Origin: Allobosea sp. UNC402CLCol
GTDB taxonomy: Bacteria; Pseudomonadota; Alphaproteobacteria; Rhizobiales; Beijerinckiaceae
Length of the DNA: 64,000 nt
NCBI RefSeq assembly: GCF_000745475.1
Contig: NZ_JQJJ01000009.1
Location: 682,001-746,000 of the forward strand
Direction: 5' to 3'
Shown here: one piece after another, positions 16,739-24,789 of the stretch
How the letters are laid out: every line of letters begins with the position of its first letter
Position numbering within the stretch: position 1 is the stretch's first letter
Position numbers and translations under genes: made by a program
Notes under the pieces: generated by a model
What the model was told of the DNA's origin: nothing
Seen by the model: only the letters and a program-made list of their open reading frames with translations
Database searches by the model: none

Positions 16739-18105
16739 GCGGCGGCGGAACGCCGCGCGTGGTCGTCGTCGGCGCCGGGCCGGCCGGCATCCGCGCCGCG
16801 CAGACGCTCGTCGCGGCCGGGCTGGCGCCGATCGTGATCGACGAGGCCGAGCGCGCCGGCGGCCAGATCTATCGCCGGCCGCCACCCGGTTTCACGCGCC
16901 CGCCCGAGACTCTCTACGGTTCGGAAGCGTCGAAGGCGGTGGCGCTGCATGCCGCCTTCGACGGAATGCTCGCGGCAGGCCGGCTCGTCCATCACGCGCG
17001 CAGCTCCGTCGCCGCCATCGCGAATGGGCGCCTGCTCGTGCTCGGGCCGGCCGGCAGCCATTGGGTCGCCTATGATCGCCTGATCCTCGCGACCGGCGCG
17101 ATGGATCGCATCATGCCGGTGCCGGGCTGGGAGAACCCCGGCGTCTACGGCCTCGGTGCGATGCAGATCGCGCTGAAGGCGCAAGGCGCGGCGCTCGGCC
17201 GTCGCATCGTGCTGGCGGGTTCGGGCCCGCTGCTTACCTTGCTCGCGGTGCAATTGCTGAAGGCCGGCGGCGAGGTCGCGGCGGTGCTCGACACCTCGCC
17301 GATGCGCCGGCAGCTTGCCGGTCTCGGTGGTCTCGCGGCACGGCCGGTTTTCGCCCTGCGCGGGCTCGCGATGCGGGCGCGCCTCGCCGGGCTCTACCAT
17401 GCCGGGGTCCGGCTCGACCGGATCGAGGCCGATGCGCGCGGGCCGGTGGCCATCCGCTGGCGCGACGCGGCCGGGCAGGAGCGGCGCACGGACTGCGACG
17501 CGGTTGGCCTCGGCTGGCATCTGCGGTCCGAGACGCGGCTCGCCGATCTCGCCGGGTGCGATTTCGCCTATGATGAGAGCTGGCGCCAATGGCTGCCGAA
17601 AGCCGACGAGATGGGGCGGGCCAGCGCGGGCGTCTATCTCGCTGGGGACGGCTTGCGCATTCTCGGCGCCGATGCGGCCGAGGTCGCGGGGCGCCTCGCC
17701 GCCGCTGCCTGCCTGCAGGATCTCGGCCTGCCCGCGCCCGATATCGCCGCCGACAGGCGCCGGTTGCGTCGTTTTATCCGTTTCGCTGACGGCATCGCCC
17801 AGGCTTTCCCCTGGCCGTCGGGCGCCGCGCTTCCGGACGAGACCGTGATCTGCCGCTGCGAGGGCGTGACGGCGGCGGAGTTGCGCGAGACCGTCGACTT
17901 CGGCGGCGGCGAGGTCAACCGCGCGAAATCGCTCGGCCGCGTCGGCATGGGGCGCTGCCAGGGCCGCTATTGCGAGCTCGCCGCCGCCGAGATCGTGGCC
18001 GCCTGCGCAGGCCTGGGCTGTGCTCGCGAAGCCGGCCGGCTGCGGGCCCAGGCTCCGGTCAGGCCCGCGCCGATCGGTGCGTTGCTGGAGGACGCCGACG
18101 GTTGA
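16735..18105 (+). CDS. FAD/NAD(P)-binding oxidoreductase with C-terminal 2Fe-2S domain (HcnB/OoxA-like large subunit)
   Basis: A 456-residue flavoprotein starting at GTG 16735, which overlaps the previous stop (GTGA). The FAD motif VVGAGPAGIRAAQ is at residue 11, a second nucleotide-binding fold begins near 160 (RRIVLAGSGPLLTLLA), and the C-terminus has a BFD-like 2Fe-2S site with Cys373, Cys375, Cys408 and Cys413 (C-x-C-x32-C-x4-C). This is the architecture of the alpha subunit of D-hydroxyproline dehydrogenase, HcnB and octopine/nopaline oxidase OoxA. With the ferredoxin subunit just upstream and the DAO-type subunit at 10981-12117 it can form a complete enzyme. It ends 16 bases from the converging LysR stop. 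Confidence 0.88.
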   Translation: MSGGGTPRVVVVGAGPAGIRAAQTLVAAGLAPIVIDEAERAGGQIYRRPPPGFTRPPETLYGSEASKAVALHAAFDGMLAAGRLVHHARSSVAAIANGRLLVLGPAGSHWVAYDRLILATGAMDRIMPVPGWENPGVYGLGAMQIALKAQGAALGRRIVLAGSGPLLTLLAVQLLKAGGEVAAVLDTSPMRRQLAGLGGLAARPVFALRGLAMRARLAGLYHAGVRLDRIEADARGPVAIRWRDAAGQERRTDCDAVGLGWHLRSETRLADLAGCDFAYDESWRQWLPKADEMGRASAGVYLAGDGLRILGADAAEVAGRLAAAACLQDLGLPAPDIAADRRRLRRFIRFADGIAQAFPWPSGAALPDETVICRCEGVTAAELRETVDFGGGEVNRAKSLGRVGMGRCQGRYCELAAAEIVAACAGLGCAREAGRLRAQAPVRPAPIGALLEDADG

Positions 18106-18120
18106 GGCGTCCGCGCGGGC

Positions 18121-19059
18121 TCACTCGCCCGCAAGCGCGGCCCGGCTGAAGTCGCGGCCGGCGGCTCTGAGGCAGTCGCGCATCCATTCATGGCTGGCGG
18201 AGAGCGGCCGGTCCTTGCTGGTCACGATCGCGATCGGCACCTCGATCCGCGGCGAGAACGGCCGGGCGACGATGCCGTTGAACTGCTCCCATGGCAGCAG
18301 CCCGTCGACGACGGCAAGGCCGAGGCCGTCGCGCACGAAGGGCAGCGCCGTGATGGACAGGTCGATCTCGATCGCGGGAGCATAGGCAAGCCCCTCCGTT
18401 TCGGCCGCGACCGCGAGCAGGCGCCCCGGCAAGGTGTCGGCGCGGTAGGAGATCAGGGTCTCCGCCTGGATATCCGCGAAGCCGATCCGGTCCAGCGCCG
18501 CGAGCCGATGCTGCGCGGGCAGCACGCAGACCAGATCGGCATGGCCGACCGTCTCCGTGACGATTCCCTGATGCGGCAGGTTGTTCATGGTGATGCCGAG
18601 CGAGACCTCGCCGCTGCGCAGCATGTCGATGATGCTCGCCTGCGACGCGATGAGCGAGCGCACGACGATATCGGGATGCGCTTCCCGGAAGGCGAGCAGC
18701 GCGCGCGGCACGATCGACATCGAGGGTGGGGCGGATGCCGCCAGCCTGACGAGCCCGGTGCGCCCGTGCCGCATGTCGACGGTGCGCCGCCGCAGCGCAT
18801 CGAGCTCCCCGAAGATGTGCTCGGCCTGGGCGTAGAGCTCCTCGGCCTCCTGCGTCGGCACCAGCCGGCCGCGCACGCGGTCGAACAGCTTGAAGCCGAG
18901 CTGGTCTTCGGTGTGGAGCAGGATCTGGCTCAGCGCCGGCTGCGAGATGTTGAGCATCGCCGCCGCGCCGGTGACGGTGCCGCTGCGCATCAGCGTGCAG
19001 AAGACTTCGAGTTGGCGGGCCCGCATCGGTGGTTCCAGCATCAGCGATGGCGCAGACAT
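18121..19059 (-). CDS. LysR-family transcriptional regulator
   Basis: A 312-residue regulator; the open frame continues upstream but there runs antisense-like through the neighbouring FAD-oxidase sequence. ATG 19059 (MSAPSL) is preferred; 19041 and 19026 are later options. The N-terminal winged helix reads RSGTVTGAAAMLNISQPALS, with FDRVRGRLVPTQEAEELY following; the PTQEA segment is also found in opine-type LysR proteins such as OccR and NocR. The rest is the periplasmic-binding-like effector domain. It is last in the minus-strand ABC operon, 34 bases past the oxidase stop. It is the obvious candidate to bind CATAAG-N5-CTTATG at 12211-12275 and 22669-22685 and activate both units when the substrate is present. 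Confidence 0.9.
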   Translation of the reverse strand: MSAPSLMLEPPMRARQLEVFCTLMRSGTVTGAAAMLNISQPALSQILLHTEDQLGFKLFDRVRGRLVPTQEAEELYAQAEHIFGELDALRRRTVDMRHGRTGLVRLAASAPPSMSIVPRALLAFREAHPDIVVRSLIASQASIIDMLRSGEVSLGITMNNLPHQGIVTETVGHADLVCVLPAQHRLAALDRIGFADIQAETLISYRADTLPGRLLAVAAETEGLAYAPAIEIDLSITALPFVRDGLGLAVVDGLLPWEQFNGIVARPFSPRIEVPIAIVTSKDRPLSASHEWMRDCLRAAGRDFSRAALAGE

Positions 19060-19093
19060 CGCCGCCGCGAGCGCCGATGTCCAGTCCGATGCT

Positions 19094-20404
19094 TTAACGC
19101 TGCTCCCAGCGATCCAGCATCTCGTAGAACTGGACGGCGAGCGGCAGGAACCAGGGCTTGCCGTAATAGAGCGGGCGGCTCCTGAACGGCAGGTCCTCAT
19201 AGGCGCTGGGCTTTTCCACGCTGCCGAGCATGCGCTCAGCGATCCTGTGGCCGAACCAGCTTGCCCGCGCGATGCCGGTGCCGTTGTAGCCACAGGCGTA
19301 GAAGATGCCGTCCTGCTGCCCCAGATGCGGCAGCTTGTCGAAGGTGAAGCCGGTCTGGCCGTGCCAGTAATGGGTGAGGGGCGTCCGTTCCAGCTCCGGG
19401 AAGACCTGCAGCATCTGCTTGCGCAGATGGCCGGCATTGGCCCGCGCCACGTTCTCGCCGTTGACCTTGAGCACGCGGCCGCCGAAGAGCACGCGCGTGC
19501 CGTCCGGCGAGGGCCTGTAATAGGTCACGACGCGCTGGCTGCCCGCCAGCATGCGCCGCTTCGGCATCAGCCGGTTCATGACCTCGGGCGGCAGCGGCGC
19601 CGTGGCGATGAGCGCGCTGCGGATCGGGATGATCCGCCGCTGCAGGAAGGGCAGGAGCGAACCCGTATAGCCGTTGGTGGCGACGAGGAGCTGCTTCGCC
19701 GCGATCCGCTGCCGGCCGACGGAAACGGTGAAGCCGCCGGCGTCCGGCGCGATCGCCGTGACGCGCGCGCCGCCGAAGAGCTGGGCTCCGGCGCGGCGCG
19801 CCGCTTCGGCGAGGCCGGCGACATAGCGGGCGGGGTGGAGCCCGGTATAGCCGGGAATGGCGAGGCCGCCATGGTAGAGATCGGTGCCGATCTCGCCATG
19901 CTGCTCGGCCCGCGGCACCAGATAGGCGTCGCAGGGCATGACCTTGCGGATGCGGTCGAGCTGGCGGCCCATGGCCTCGTAGAGGCGCGGCGTCATGGCG
20001 CCGCGGAAATAGCCCACCGCAGCGAGGTCGCAGGCGATGGCCTCGCGCGCCACGACGTCCTTGATGTGCTGGAGCGCAAGAAAGCTCTCTTCGACGATGG
20101 CGCGTGCCTTTTCCGGCCCATAGGCCATGGCCGTGTCGAAGGTCGCCCATCCCGGCCCCAGCATGCCGCCGTTGCGGGAGGAGGCGCCCCAGCCCGGCGC
20201 TTCCGCGTCGAGCACCGTCACCTGCTTGCCGGCTTTCGCCAGCGTCAGCGCCGCATTGAGGCCGGTGAAGCCTGCCCCGACGATCACGACCTCGCTGCTG
20301 GCCGGCAGCGCGGTGGAGGGGGCTGCCTTGGGCTCGGCCGCATCCCACCAATAGGGCGTGTCGACGGCGCCCTCGGCGAAGAACGGCCCGGTCACCTGTG
20401 CCAT
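19094..20404 (-). CDS. FAD-dependent oxidoreductase (DAO family, PuuB/OrdL-like)
   Basis: A 436-residue flavoenzyme; the start at ATG 20404 follows GAGG, and the longer frame upstream overlaps the ATPase gene. The FAD motif is VVIVGAGFTGLNAALTLAKAG (about residue 30) and the flavin-contact motif is GWGASSRNGGMLGPG. The C-terminal signature is GYNGTGIARASWFG, and the end reads KPWFLPLAVQFYEMLDR. The related protein at 34277-35554 ends in almost the same way. Enzymes of this type oxidise secondary amines such as gamma-glutamylputrescine, sarcosine or N-methyl amino acids, releasing an aldehyde or keto acid. It lies 10 bases past the ABC ATPase, so it probably attacks the solute that this importer brings in. 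Confidence 0.88.
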   Translation of the reverse strand: MAQVTGPFFAEGAVDTPYWWDAAEPKAAPSTALPASSEVVIVGAGFTGLNAALTLAKAGKQVTVLDAEAPGWGASSRNGGMLGPGWATFDTAMAYGPEKARAIVEESFLALQHIKDVVAREAIACDLAAVGYFRGAMTPRLYEAMGRQLDRIRKVMPCDAYLVPRAEQHGEIGTDLYHGGLAIPGYTGLHPARYVAGLAEAARRAGAQLFGGARVTAIAPDAGGFTVSVGRQRIAAKQLLVATNGYTGSLLPFLQRRIIPIRSALIATAPLPPEVMNRLMPKRRMLAGSQRVVTYYRPSPDGTRVLFGGRVLKVNGENVARANAGHLRKQMLQVFPELERTPLTHYWHGQTGFTFDKLPHLGQQDGIFYACGYNGTGIARASWFGHRIAERMLGSVEKPSAYEDLPFRSRPLYYGKPWFLPLAVQFYEMLDRWEQR

Positions 20405-20414
20405 GCCGCGATCC

Positions 20415-21149
20415 TCATGCTTGCAGGATGCGCCGCAGGAAGTCCTGCGTGCGCGGGTTCTGGGGCCGGCTGAGCACTTCGCTCGGCGGCCCTTGCTCGA
20501 CCAGTACGCCGCCATCGAGAAAGAGCACGCGGTCGGCCACCTCGCGGGCGAACCCCATTTCATGGGTGACGACGATCATCGTCATGCCCTCGTCGGCGAG
20601 CGAGCGCATCACCGCGAGCACCTCGCCGACGAGCTCGGGGTCGAGCGCGGAGGTCGGTTCGTCGAACAGGATCGCATCCGGCCGCATGCCGAGCGCGCGG
20701 GCGATAGCGACGCGCTGCTGCTGGCCGCCGGAGAGCTGGGCGGGGTAGGCGTCGATCTTGGCGCCGAGCCCGACCCTTTCGAGGAGCTGTCGGGCCTGGG
20801 CGAGCGCCTGCTCGCGCGGCTCCTTCTTCACGAAGATCGGCCCTTCCGCGACATTCTCCAGCGCCGTCCGGTGCGGGAACAGGTTGAAGCGCTGGAACAC
20901 CATGGCGACCCGCGTCCGCACCTGCCGGATGCTGCGCGCCTTGGTATCGACCCGCTCGCCATGCACGACGATCTCGCCGCCCTGATAGGTCTCGAGCCCA
21001 TTGATGCAGCGCAGCAGCGTCGACTTGCCGGAGCCGGACGGCCCGATGATGCAGACCACTTCGCCCTTCTCGACCGAGAAGGAGACGTCGTGGATCACCT
21101 CGAGCGGCCCGAAGGATTTGCGCACATTGTGCAGCGCGACGATGCTCAT
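20415..21149 (-). CDS. ABC transporter ATPase, polar amino-acid type
   Basis: A 244-residue ATPase with Walker [11 protein letters not shown]-loop [10 protein letters not shown], signature [15 protein letters not shown], Walker [13 protein letters not shown] and switch [12 protein letters not shown]. Its start overlaps the permease stop by four bases (ATGA). It energises the importer encoded by 21146-22568 in the proposed LysR regulon. Confidence 0.94.
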   Translation of the reverse strand: MSIVALHNVRKSFGPLEVIHDVSFSVEKGEVVCIIGPSGSGKSTLLRCINGLETYQGGEIVVHGERVDTKARSIRQVRTRVAMVFQRFNLFPHRTALENVAEGPIFVKKEPREQALAQARQLLERVGLGAKIDAYPAQLSGGQQQRVAIARALGMRPDAILFDEPTSALDPELVGEVLAVMRSLADEGMTMIVVTHEMGFAREVADRVLFLDGGVLVEQGPPSEVLSRPQNPRTQDFLRRILQA

Positions 21150-21802
21150 CGGCCAGCCCCCAGACGCCGTTCGAGCCAGGCGTTGAACGCCGTCAATGGC
21201 AGGCTCATGGCGAGATAGATCAGCGCCACCAAGGTGAAGATCGCCGTGTTCTCGAAGGTGGAGGACGCCAGCAGCTTGCCCTGCAGCGAGAGCTCCGCGA
21301 CCGTGATCGTCGAGGCGAGCGAGGAATCCTTGAGCAGCATCACCATGGTGCTGCCATAGGGCGGCAGCGCCACGCGGATCGCCTGGGGCAGGACGACGCG
21401 CCGCATCATCAGGCCCCAGCCCATGCCGATCGAGAGCGCGGCTTCCGTCTGCCCGCGGTCGATCGCCTCGATCCCAGCCCGGAACACCTCCGCCATATAG
21501 GGCGAATAGGCGATACCGAGGCCGATGATCGCGGCTTGCAACGCGGTCAGCGAGAGGCCGAGATCCGGCAGCACGAAATAGATGTAGAACAGCGTCACCA
21601 GGCCGGGGATGCCGCGCACCACGACGATGATCGTGCGCGCCGTCCAGGCGAGCGGCGCGATGCCGCTCACCCGCATGAAGGCCCAGAGCAGGCCGAGCGC
21701 CGTCGCGAGCACGAAGGCGCCGAGCGTGACCAGGATGGTCAGGTAGACGCCCTGCATCAGGATCGGCAGGAACGTCGGTACCTGGCTGAGGAAGTGGCTC
21801 AT
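21146..21802 (-). CDS. ABC transporter permease, polar amino-acid type
   Basis: A 218-residue membrane protein with about five hydrophobic segments, the first being [21 protein letters not shown]. The EAA loop is [19 protein letters not shown]. Only one permease gene is present in this operon, so the channel is probably a homodimer, as in single-permease systems of this class. It lies 19 bases past the binding-protein stop. Confidence 0.92.
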   Translation of the reverse strand: MSHFLSQVPTFLPILMQGVYLTILVTLGAFVLATALGLLWAFMRVSGIAPLAWTARTIIVVVRGIPGLVTLFYIYFVLPDLGLSLTALQAAIIGLGIAYSPYMAEVFRAGIEAIDRGQTEAALSIGMGWGLMMRRVVLPQAIRVALPPYGSTMVMLLKDSSLASTITVAELSLQGKLLASSTFENTAIFTLVALIYLAMSLPLTAFNAWLERRLGAGR

Positions 21803-21821
21803 GACGCGATCCGCGGAACGC

Positions 21822-22568
21822 TCAGAGGCCCCACTTCTTCAGGATCGCGTCGAAGCGCCCATCTTTCTTGATGGCGGCGAGGCCGGCGTCGATCTTGCCC
21901 AGCAATTCGGCATTGCCCTGCTTCACGGCGATGTTGATCGGCCCGGGCACGGACGGCTTGTAGGACTTCACCAGCCGCAATTGCGGGAAGCGCCCCTGGG
22001 CGAGGTTGTAGGCCAGGATCGGGTAGTCGCCGATGCCGGCGTCGAGGCGCCCGTTCGAGACGTCGCGCAGGATGTCGGGCAGGCTGTCATAGGCATTGAC
22101 TTCCGCGGCCGTGCCGGCGGCCTTCAGGGCATCGATGTAGCGGGTGCCGATCTGGGCCCCGACCTTCTTGCCCTTGAGATCGTCGAAGCCGGCATAGTCC
22201 TTCTCGTCCTTGGTCGATACGACGAGCCCCTCGCCATAGGCGTAGACGTCCTTGCTGAAGTCGACGACCTTTGCCCGCTCGGGCGAGCCGTACATGGCGG
22301 CCGAGATGATATCGATCTTGCCCGAGGTCAGCGCCGCGATCAGCGCGGAGAACTGCATCGGCTGGATCTCGACCTTGAAGCCCTGGTCCTTGCCGATCTC
22401 CTCGATCACGTCGACCATCATCCCCTGGATGGTGTTGGTCTTCGCGTCGAGGAAGGTGAAGGGCGTGCCCGTCGGCGTCGAGCCGACCTTGTAGACCGTC
22501 TGCGCCTGAGCGCTGGCCCCGGCCGCCACCATGGCGAGAGCCGCCAGAACCGTTCTCAATCCGATCAT
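21822..22568 (-). CDS. ABC transporter solute-binding protein, polar amino-acid type (family 3)
   Basis: A 248-residue binding protein. ATG 22568 is chosen because GGGGAGATGGGGA stands directly before it and the signal peptide (MIGLRTVLAALAMVAAGASA, cleaved near AQA) starts there; ATG 22595 is possible but adds a charged leader. Family motifs are TFLDAKTNTIQGMMVDVIEE, LTSGKIDIISAAMYGSPERA and DFSKDVYAYGEGLVV. It is the first gene of the LysR-controlled minus-strand operon, and the operator lies 101-117 bases upstream. The solute is likely a cyclic or N-alkylated amino acid given the co-encoded oxidase; that is inference. Confidence 0.9.
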   Translation of the reverse strand: MIGLRTVLAALAMVAAGASAQAQTVYKVGSTPTGTPFTFLDAKTNTIQGMMVDVIEEIGKDQGFKVEIQPMQFSALIAALTSGKIDIISAAMYGSPERAKVVDFSKDVYAYGEGLVVSTKDEKDYAGFDDLKGKKVGAQIGTRYIDALKAAGTAAEVNAYDSLPDILRDVSNGRLDAGIGDYPILAYNLAQGRFPQLRLVKSYKPSVPGPINIAVKQGNAELLGKIDAGLAAIKKDGRFDAILKKWGL

Positions 22569-22668
22569 TCCCCATCTCCCCTTCTTGGAATCCACCCGGT
22601 CTCCCGAACCGGTTCATGCAGCATCCGTACCGTCCGTCGGGAGCGACAAGACGAATTCATGCCGACCC

Positions 22669-22685
22669 CATAAGATCGACTTATG
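22669..22685. promoter_or_regulatory. LysR-type operator CATAAG-N5-CTTATG
   Basis: A perfect palindrome with 6-bp arms and an ATCGA centre, 101-117 bases upstream of the binding-protein start and 28 bases below the stop of the next minus-strand gene. It is the same core as at 12257-12275, more than 10 kb away, so one regulator probably controls both units. The T-N11-A pattern is present. Confidence 0.65.
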
Positions 22686-22712
22686 TGCTCGCAAGCCAGC
22701 ACCCGCCGGGGC

Positions 22713-24038
22713 TCAGAACTCGGCGACCTTGCCGAAGGCGGAGCCATCCAACCGTTCCGGCCGGTAGGGCGCCGGATCGACGATCGGCTTCGCGCCGCTG
22801 GCGATGTCGGCGATCAGGTGGCCGGCGCCCGGCCCAATGCCGAAGCCATGGCCGCTGAACCCGGCGGCGAGGATGAAGCCGGGCAGGCCCGCGAGCTCGC
22901 CGATCGCCGGGACGCCGTCCGGAGTCGAGTCGATATAGCCGGCCCAGCGCGCCTGCACCGGCACACCCTTCAGGGCCGGCAGCAGCTTGAGCGCCCGCGC
23001 ATGGGTCGCGGCGATCTGCTTGCGATCGGGCGTCGGGTCGAGGATGCGGTTCGCCTCCATCGGCGTGGGCGCGTCGAGCCGCCAGCGCGCCAAGGTCTCG
23101 TGGCCGGCGCGCCAGCCTTGCAGGCCGCCGATGGCGAGGTTGCGCCAGCGTCGCAGGAACATCGGCACGAACTGGCGTGCGAAGCGCAGTTGCTGCGGCG
23201 TCGGATCGACGCGGGCGCCGCCGCTGATCGCGAGTGCATAGCCGCCATCGCCGCGGCGCGTCACCGAGACCTCGGTCGTGTGAAGGGCGTCCGGAATGCC
23301 GGACACCCCTGGCATCACCGACAGGATCGACGACCGCACCGATGATTGCGGGAAACGGATTCCGAGCTGGTTGAGGAAGGAGGAAGCCCAGGCGCCGCCG
23401 GCATGGACGACCGTGCTCGTGCGGATCGTGCCCTTTTCGGTGACGACGCCCGAGACCCGCCCGCCGCTCGTCTCGATCCCGCGCGCCGCGCAGAACTGGT
23501 GCACCGTGCCGCCTGCCTTGACGATGCCGCGCGCGATCACCGGCGCGGCGCGCGAGGGGTCGGCGGTGCCGTCGCTCGGCGAGAAGACGCCGCCCTTCCA
23601 GCTTTTGCCGGTGGCGGCGCCTCGGGCGGAGGCCTCGTCGCTGGAAAGCATGTGGGTGGTGACGCCCTGGCCGATCGCGAAATCGCGCCACTTCGCCCAT
23701 CCGGCGAGCTGGGCCTCGTCGTCGCTGAGATAGAGCAGGCCGCAGCGGCGGAAGCCGAGATCCTCGCCGATCTCGGCGGCGAAACGGTCCCACAACGCGA
23801 GGCTCGCCGTCGCCATCGGCAATTCGCGCGCATCGCGATTCTGCTGCCGGCACCAGCCCCAGTTGCGGCTCGACTGTTCGGCGCCGATGCGCCCCTTCTC
23901 GACGAGCGCGACATTGATGCCGCGGCGCGCGAGATAATAGCCGGTGCAGACTCCGACGATGCCGCCGCCGATCACGACGACATCCGCGCTCTCGGGCAGG
24001 GTCGGGCTGGTCTCGATCTCGAAAAGCGGTGCCGGCAT
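22713..24038 (-). CDS. FAD-dependent oxidoreductase (DAO family)
   Basis: A 441-residue flavoenzyme starting at ATG 24038 (MPAPLFEIE), with AAGGAG just before it. The FAD motif is VVVIGGGIVGVCTGYYLARRG (near residue 18), followed by the flavin-contact segment EQSSRNWGWCRQQ; the C-terminal motif is GFSGHGFGIGPGAGHLIAD. It oxidises an unidentified amine or imino acid. It is separated from the binding-protein operon by 144 bases holding the LysR-type palindrome, and faces the Lrp gene across a 255-base divergent region, so it may answer to Lrp rather than LysR. It is the third DAO-family enzyme in 14 kb. Confidence 0.87.
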   Translation of the reverse strand: MPAPLFEIETSPTLPESADVVVIGGGIVGVCTGYYLARRGINVALVEKGRIGAEQSSRNWGWCRQQNRDARELPMATASLALWDRFAAEIGEDLGFRRCGLLYLSDDEAQLAGWAKWRDFAIGQGVTTHMLSSDEASARGAATGKSWKGGVFSPSDGTADPSRAAPVIARGIVKAGGTVHQFCAARGIETSGGRVSGVVTEKGTIRTSTVVHAGGAWASSFLNQLGIRFPQSSVRSSILSVMPGVSGIPDALHTTEVSVTRRGDGGYALAISGGARVDPTPQQLRFARQFVPMFLRRWRNLAIGGLQGWRAGHETLARWRLDAPTPMEANRILDPTPDRKQIAATHARALKLLPALKGVPVQARWAGYIDSTPDGVPAIGELAGLPGFILAAGFSGHGFGIGPGAGHLIADIASGAKPIVDPAPYRPERLDGSAFGKVAEF

Positions 24039-24293
24039 CACGGTCTCCTTGACGAAGACGAAGCCTAGCCCGTCGGGACAGGGGGCGCGCACCGCATATC
24101 GCCGTTCCGCGGCATTTCCTTCCGTTCGGACCGGCGGATTCCGCGTTCTTCTTTCGCGAAGTCCCGGTAACAAGGGCTTCGCGCGCGGCAGCATCTGCCG
24201 TGCGATTGCCGGGAGCGCCGGCTTCCGTCATGATCGGGCGGAGCCGGGCCGCCCATGACCCATCCTGCGACGGCGCCAGCGGACGAGACCCCC

Positions 24294-24782
24294 ATGAAGC
24301 TCGATCAGATCGACATCAAGATCCTCTACGAGCTGCAGAAGAACGGCCGGATCACCAATGTCGAGCTGGCGGAGCTGGTGAACCTCTCGCCGAGCCCCTG
24401 TCTGATGCGCGTCAAGAAGCTGCAGCAGGAAGGCTACATCACCGGCTATTCCGCCCGGATCAATATCGGCAAGCTCGGCCAGACGCTGACGGTCTTCACC
24501 GAGGTGACGCTGAAGAACCACCGCCAGGTCGATTTCGCGCGGTTCCTGGCGGCCATCGAGAAGCTCGACCAGGTCATCGAATGCCACCTCGTCTCGGGCG
24601 GCTACGATTATCTCGTGAAATTCGTGACCAGCGGCATCATCGAGTACCAGACGCTGATGGAGCGGCTGATCGACCTCGATATCGGCATCGACAAGTATTT
24701 CAGCTTCGTCGTGCTGAAGTCGCCCATCGTCAAGCCGCACATGCCGCTGACGAGCCTGTTTCCGGTCACGGCGACGAGCTGA
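24294..24782 (+). CDS. Lrp/AsnC-family transcriptional regulator
   Basis: A 162-residue regulator beginning MKLDQIDIKILYELQ; ATG 24255 would add 13 residues that are not family-like. The N-terminal helix-turn-helix is NVELAELVNLSPSPCLMRVK, and the RAM ligand domain begins near residue 65 (FTEVTLKNHRQVDF) and includes VIECHLVSGGYDYLVK. Length is typical. Lrp-type proteins form octamers and sense amino acids, often controlling the divergent neighbour, here the FAD oxidase at 22713-24038. It ends only 8 bases from the converging stop of the ABC ATPase. Confidence 0.9.
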   Translation: MKLDQIDIKILYELQKNGRITNVELAELVNLSPSPCLMRVKKLQQEGYITGYSARINIGKLGQTLTVFTEVTLKNHRQVDFARFLAAIEKLDQVIECHLVSGGYDYLVKFVTSGIIEYQTLMERLIDLDIGIDKYFSFVVLKSPIVKPHMPLTSLFPVTATS

Positions 24783-24789
24783 GGCGAGC

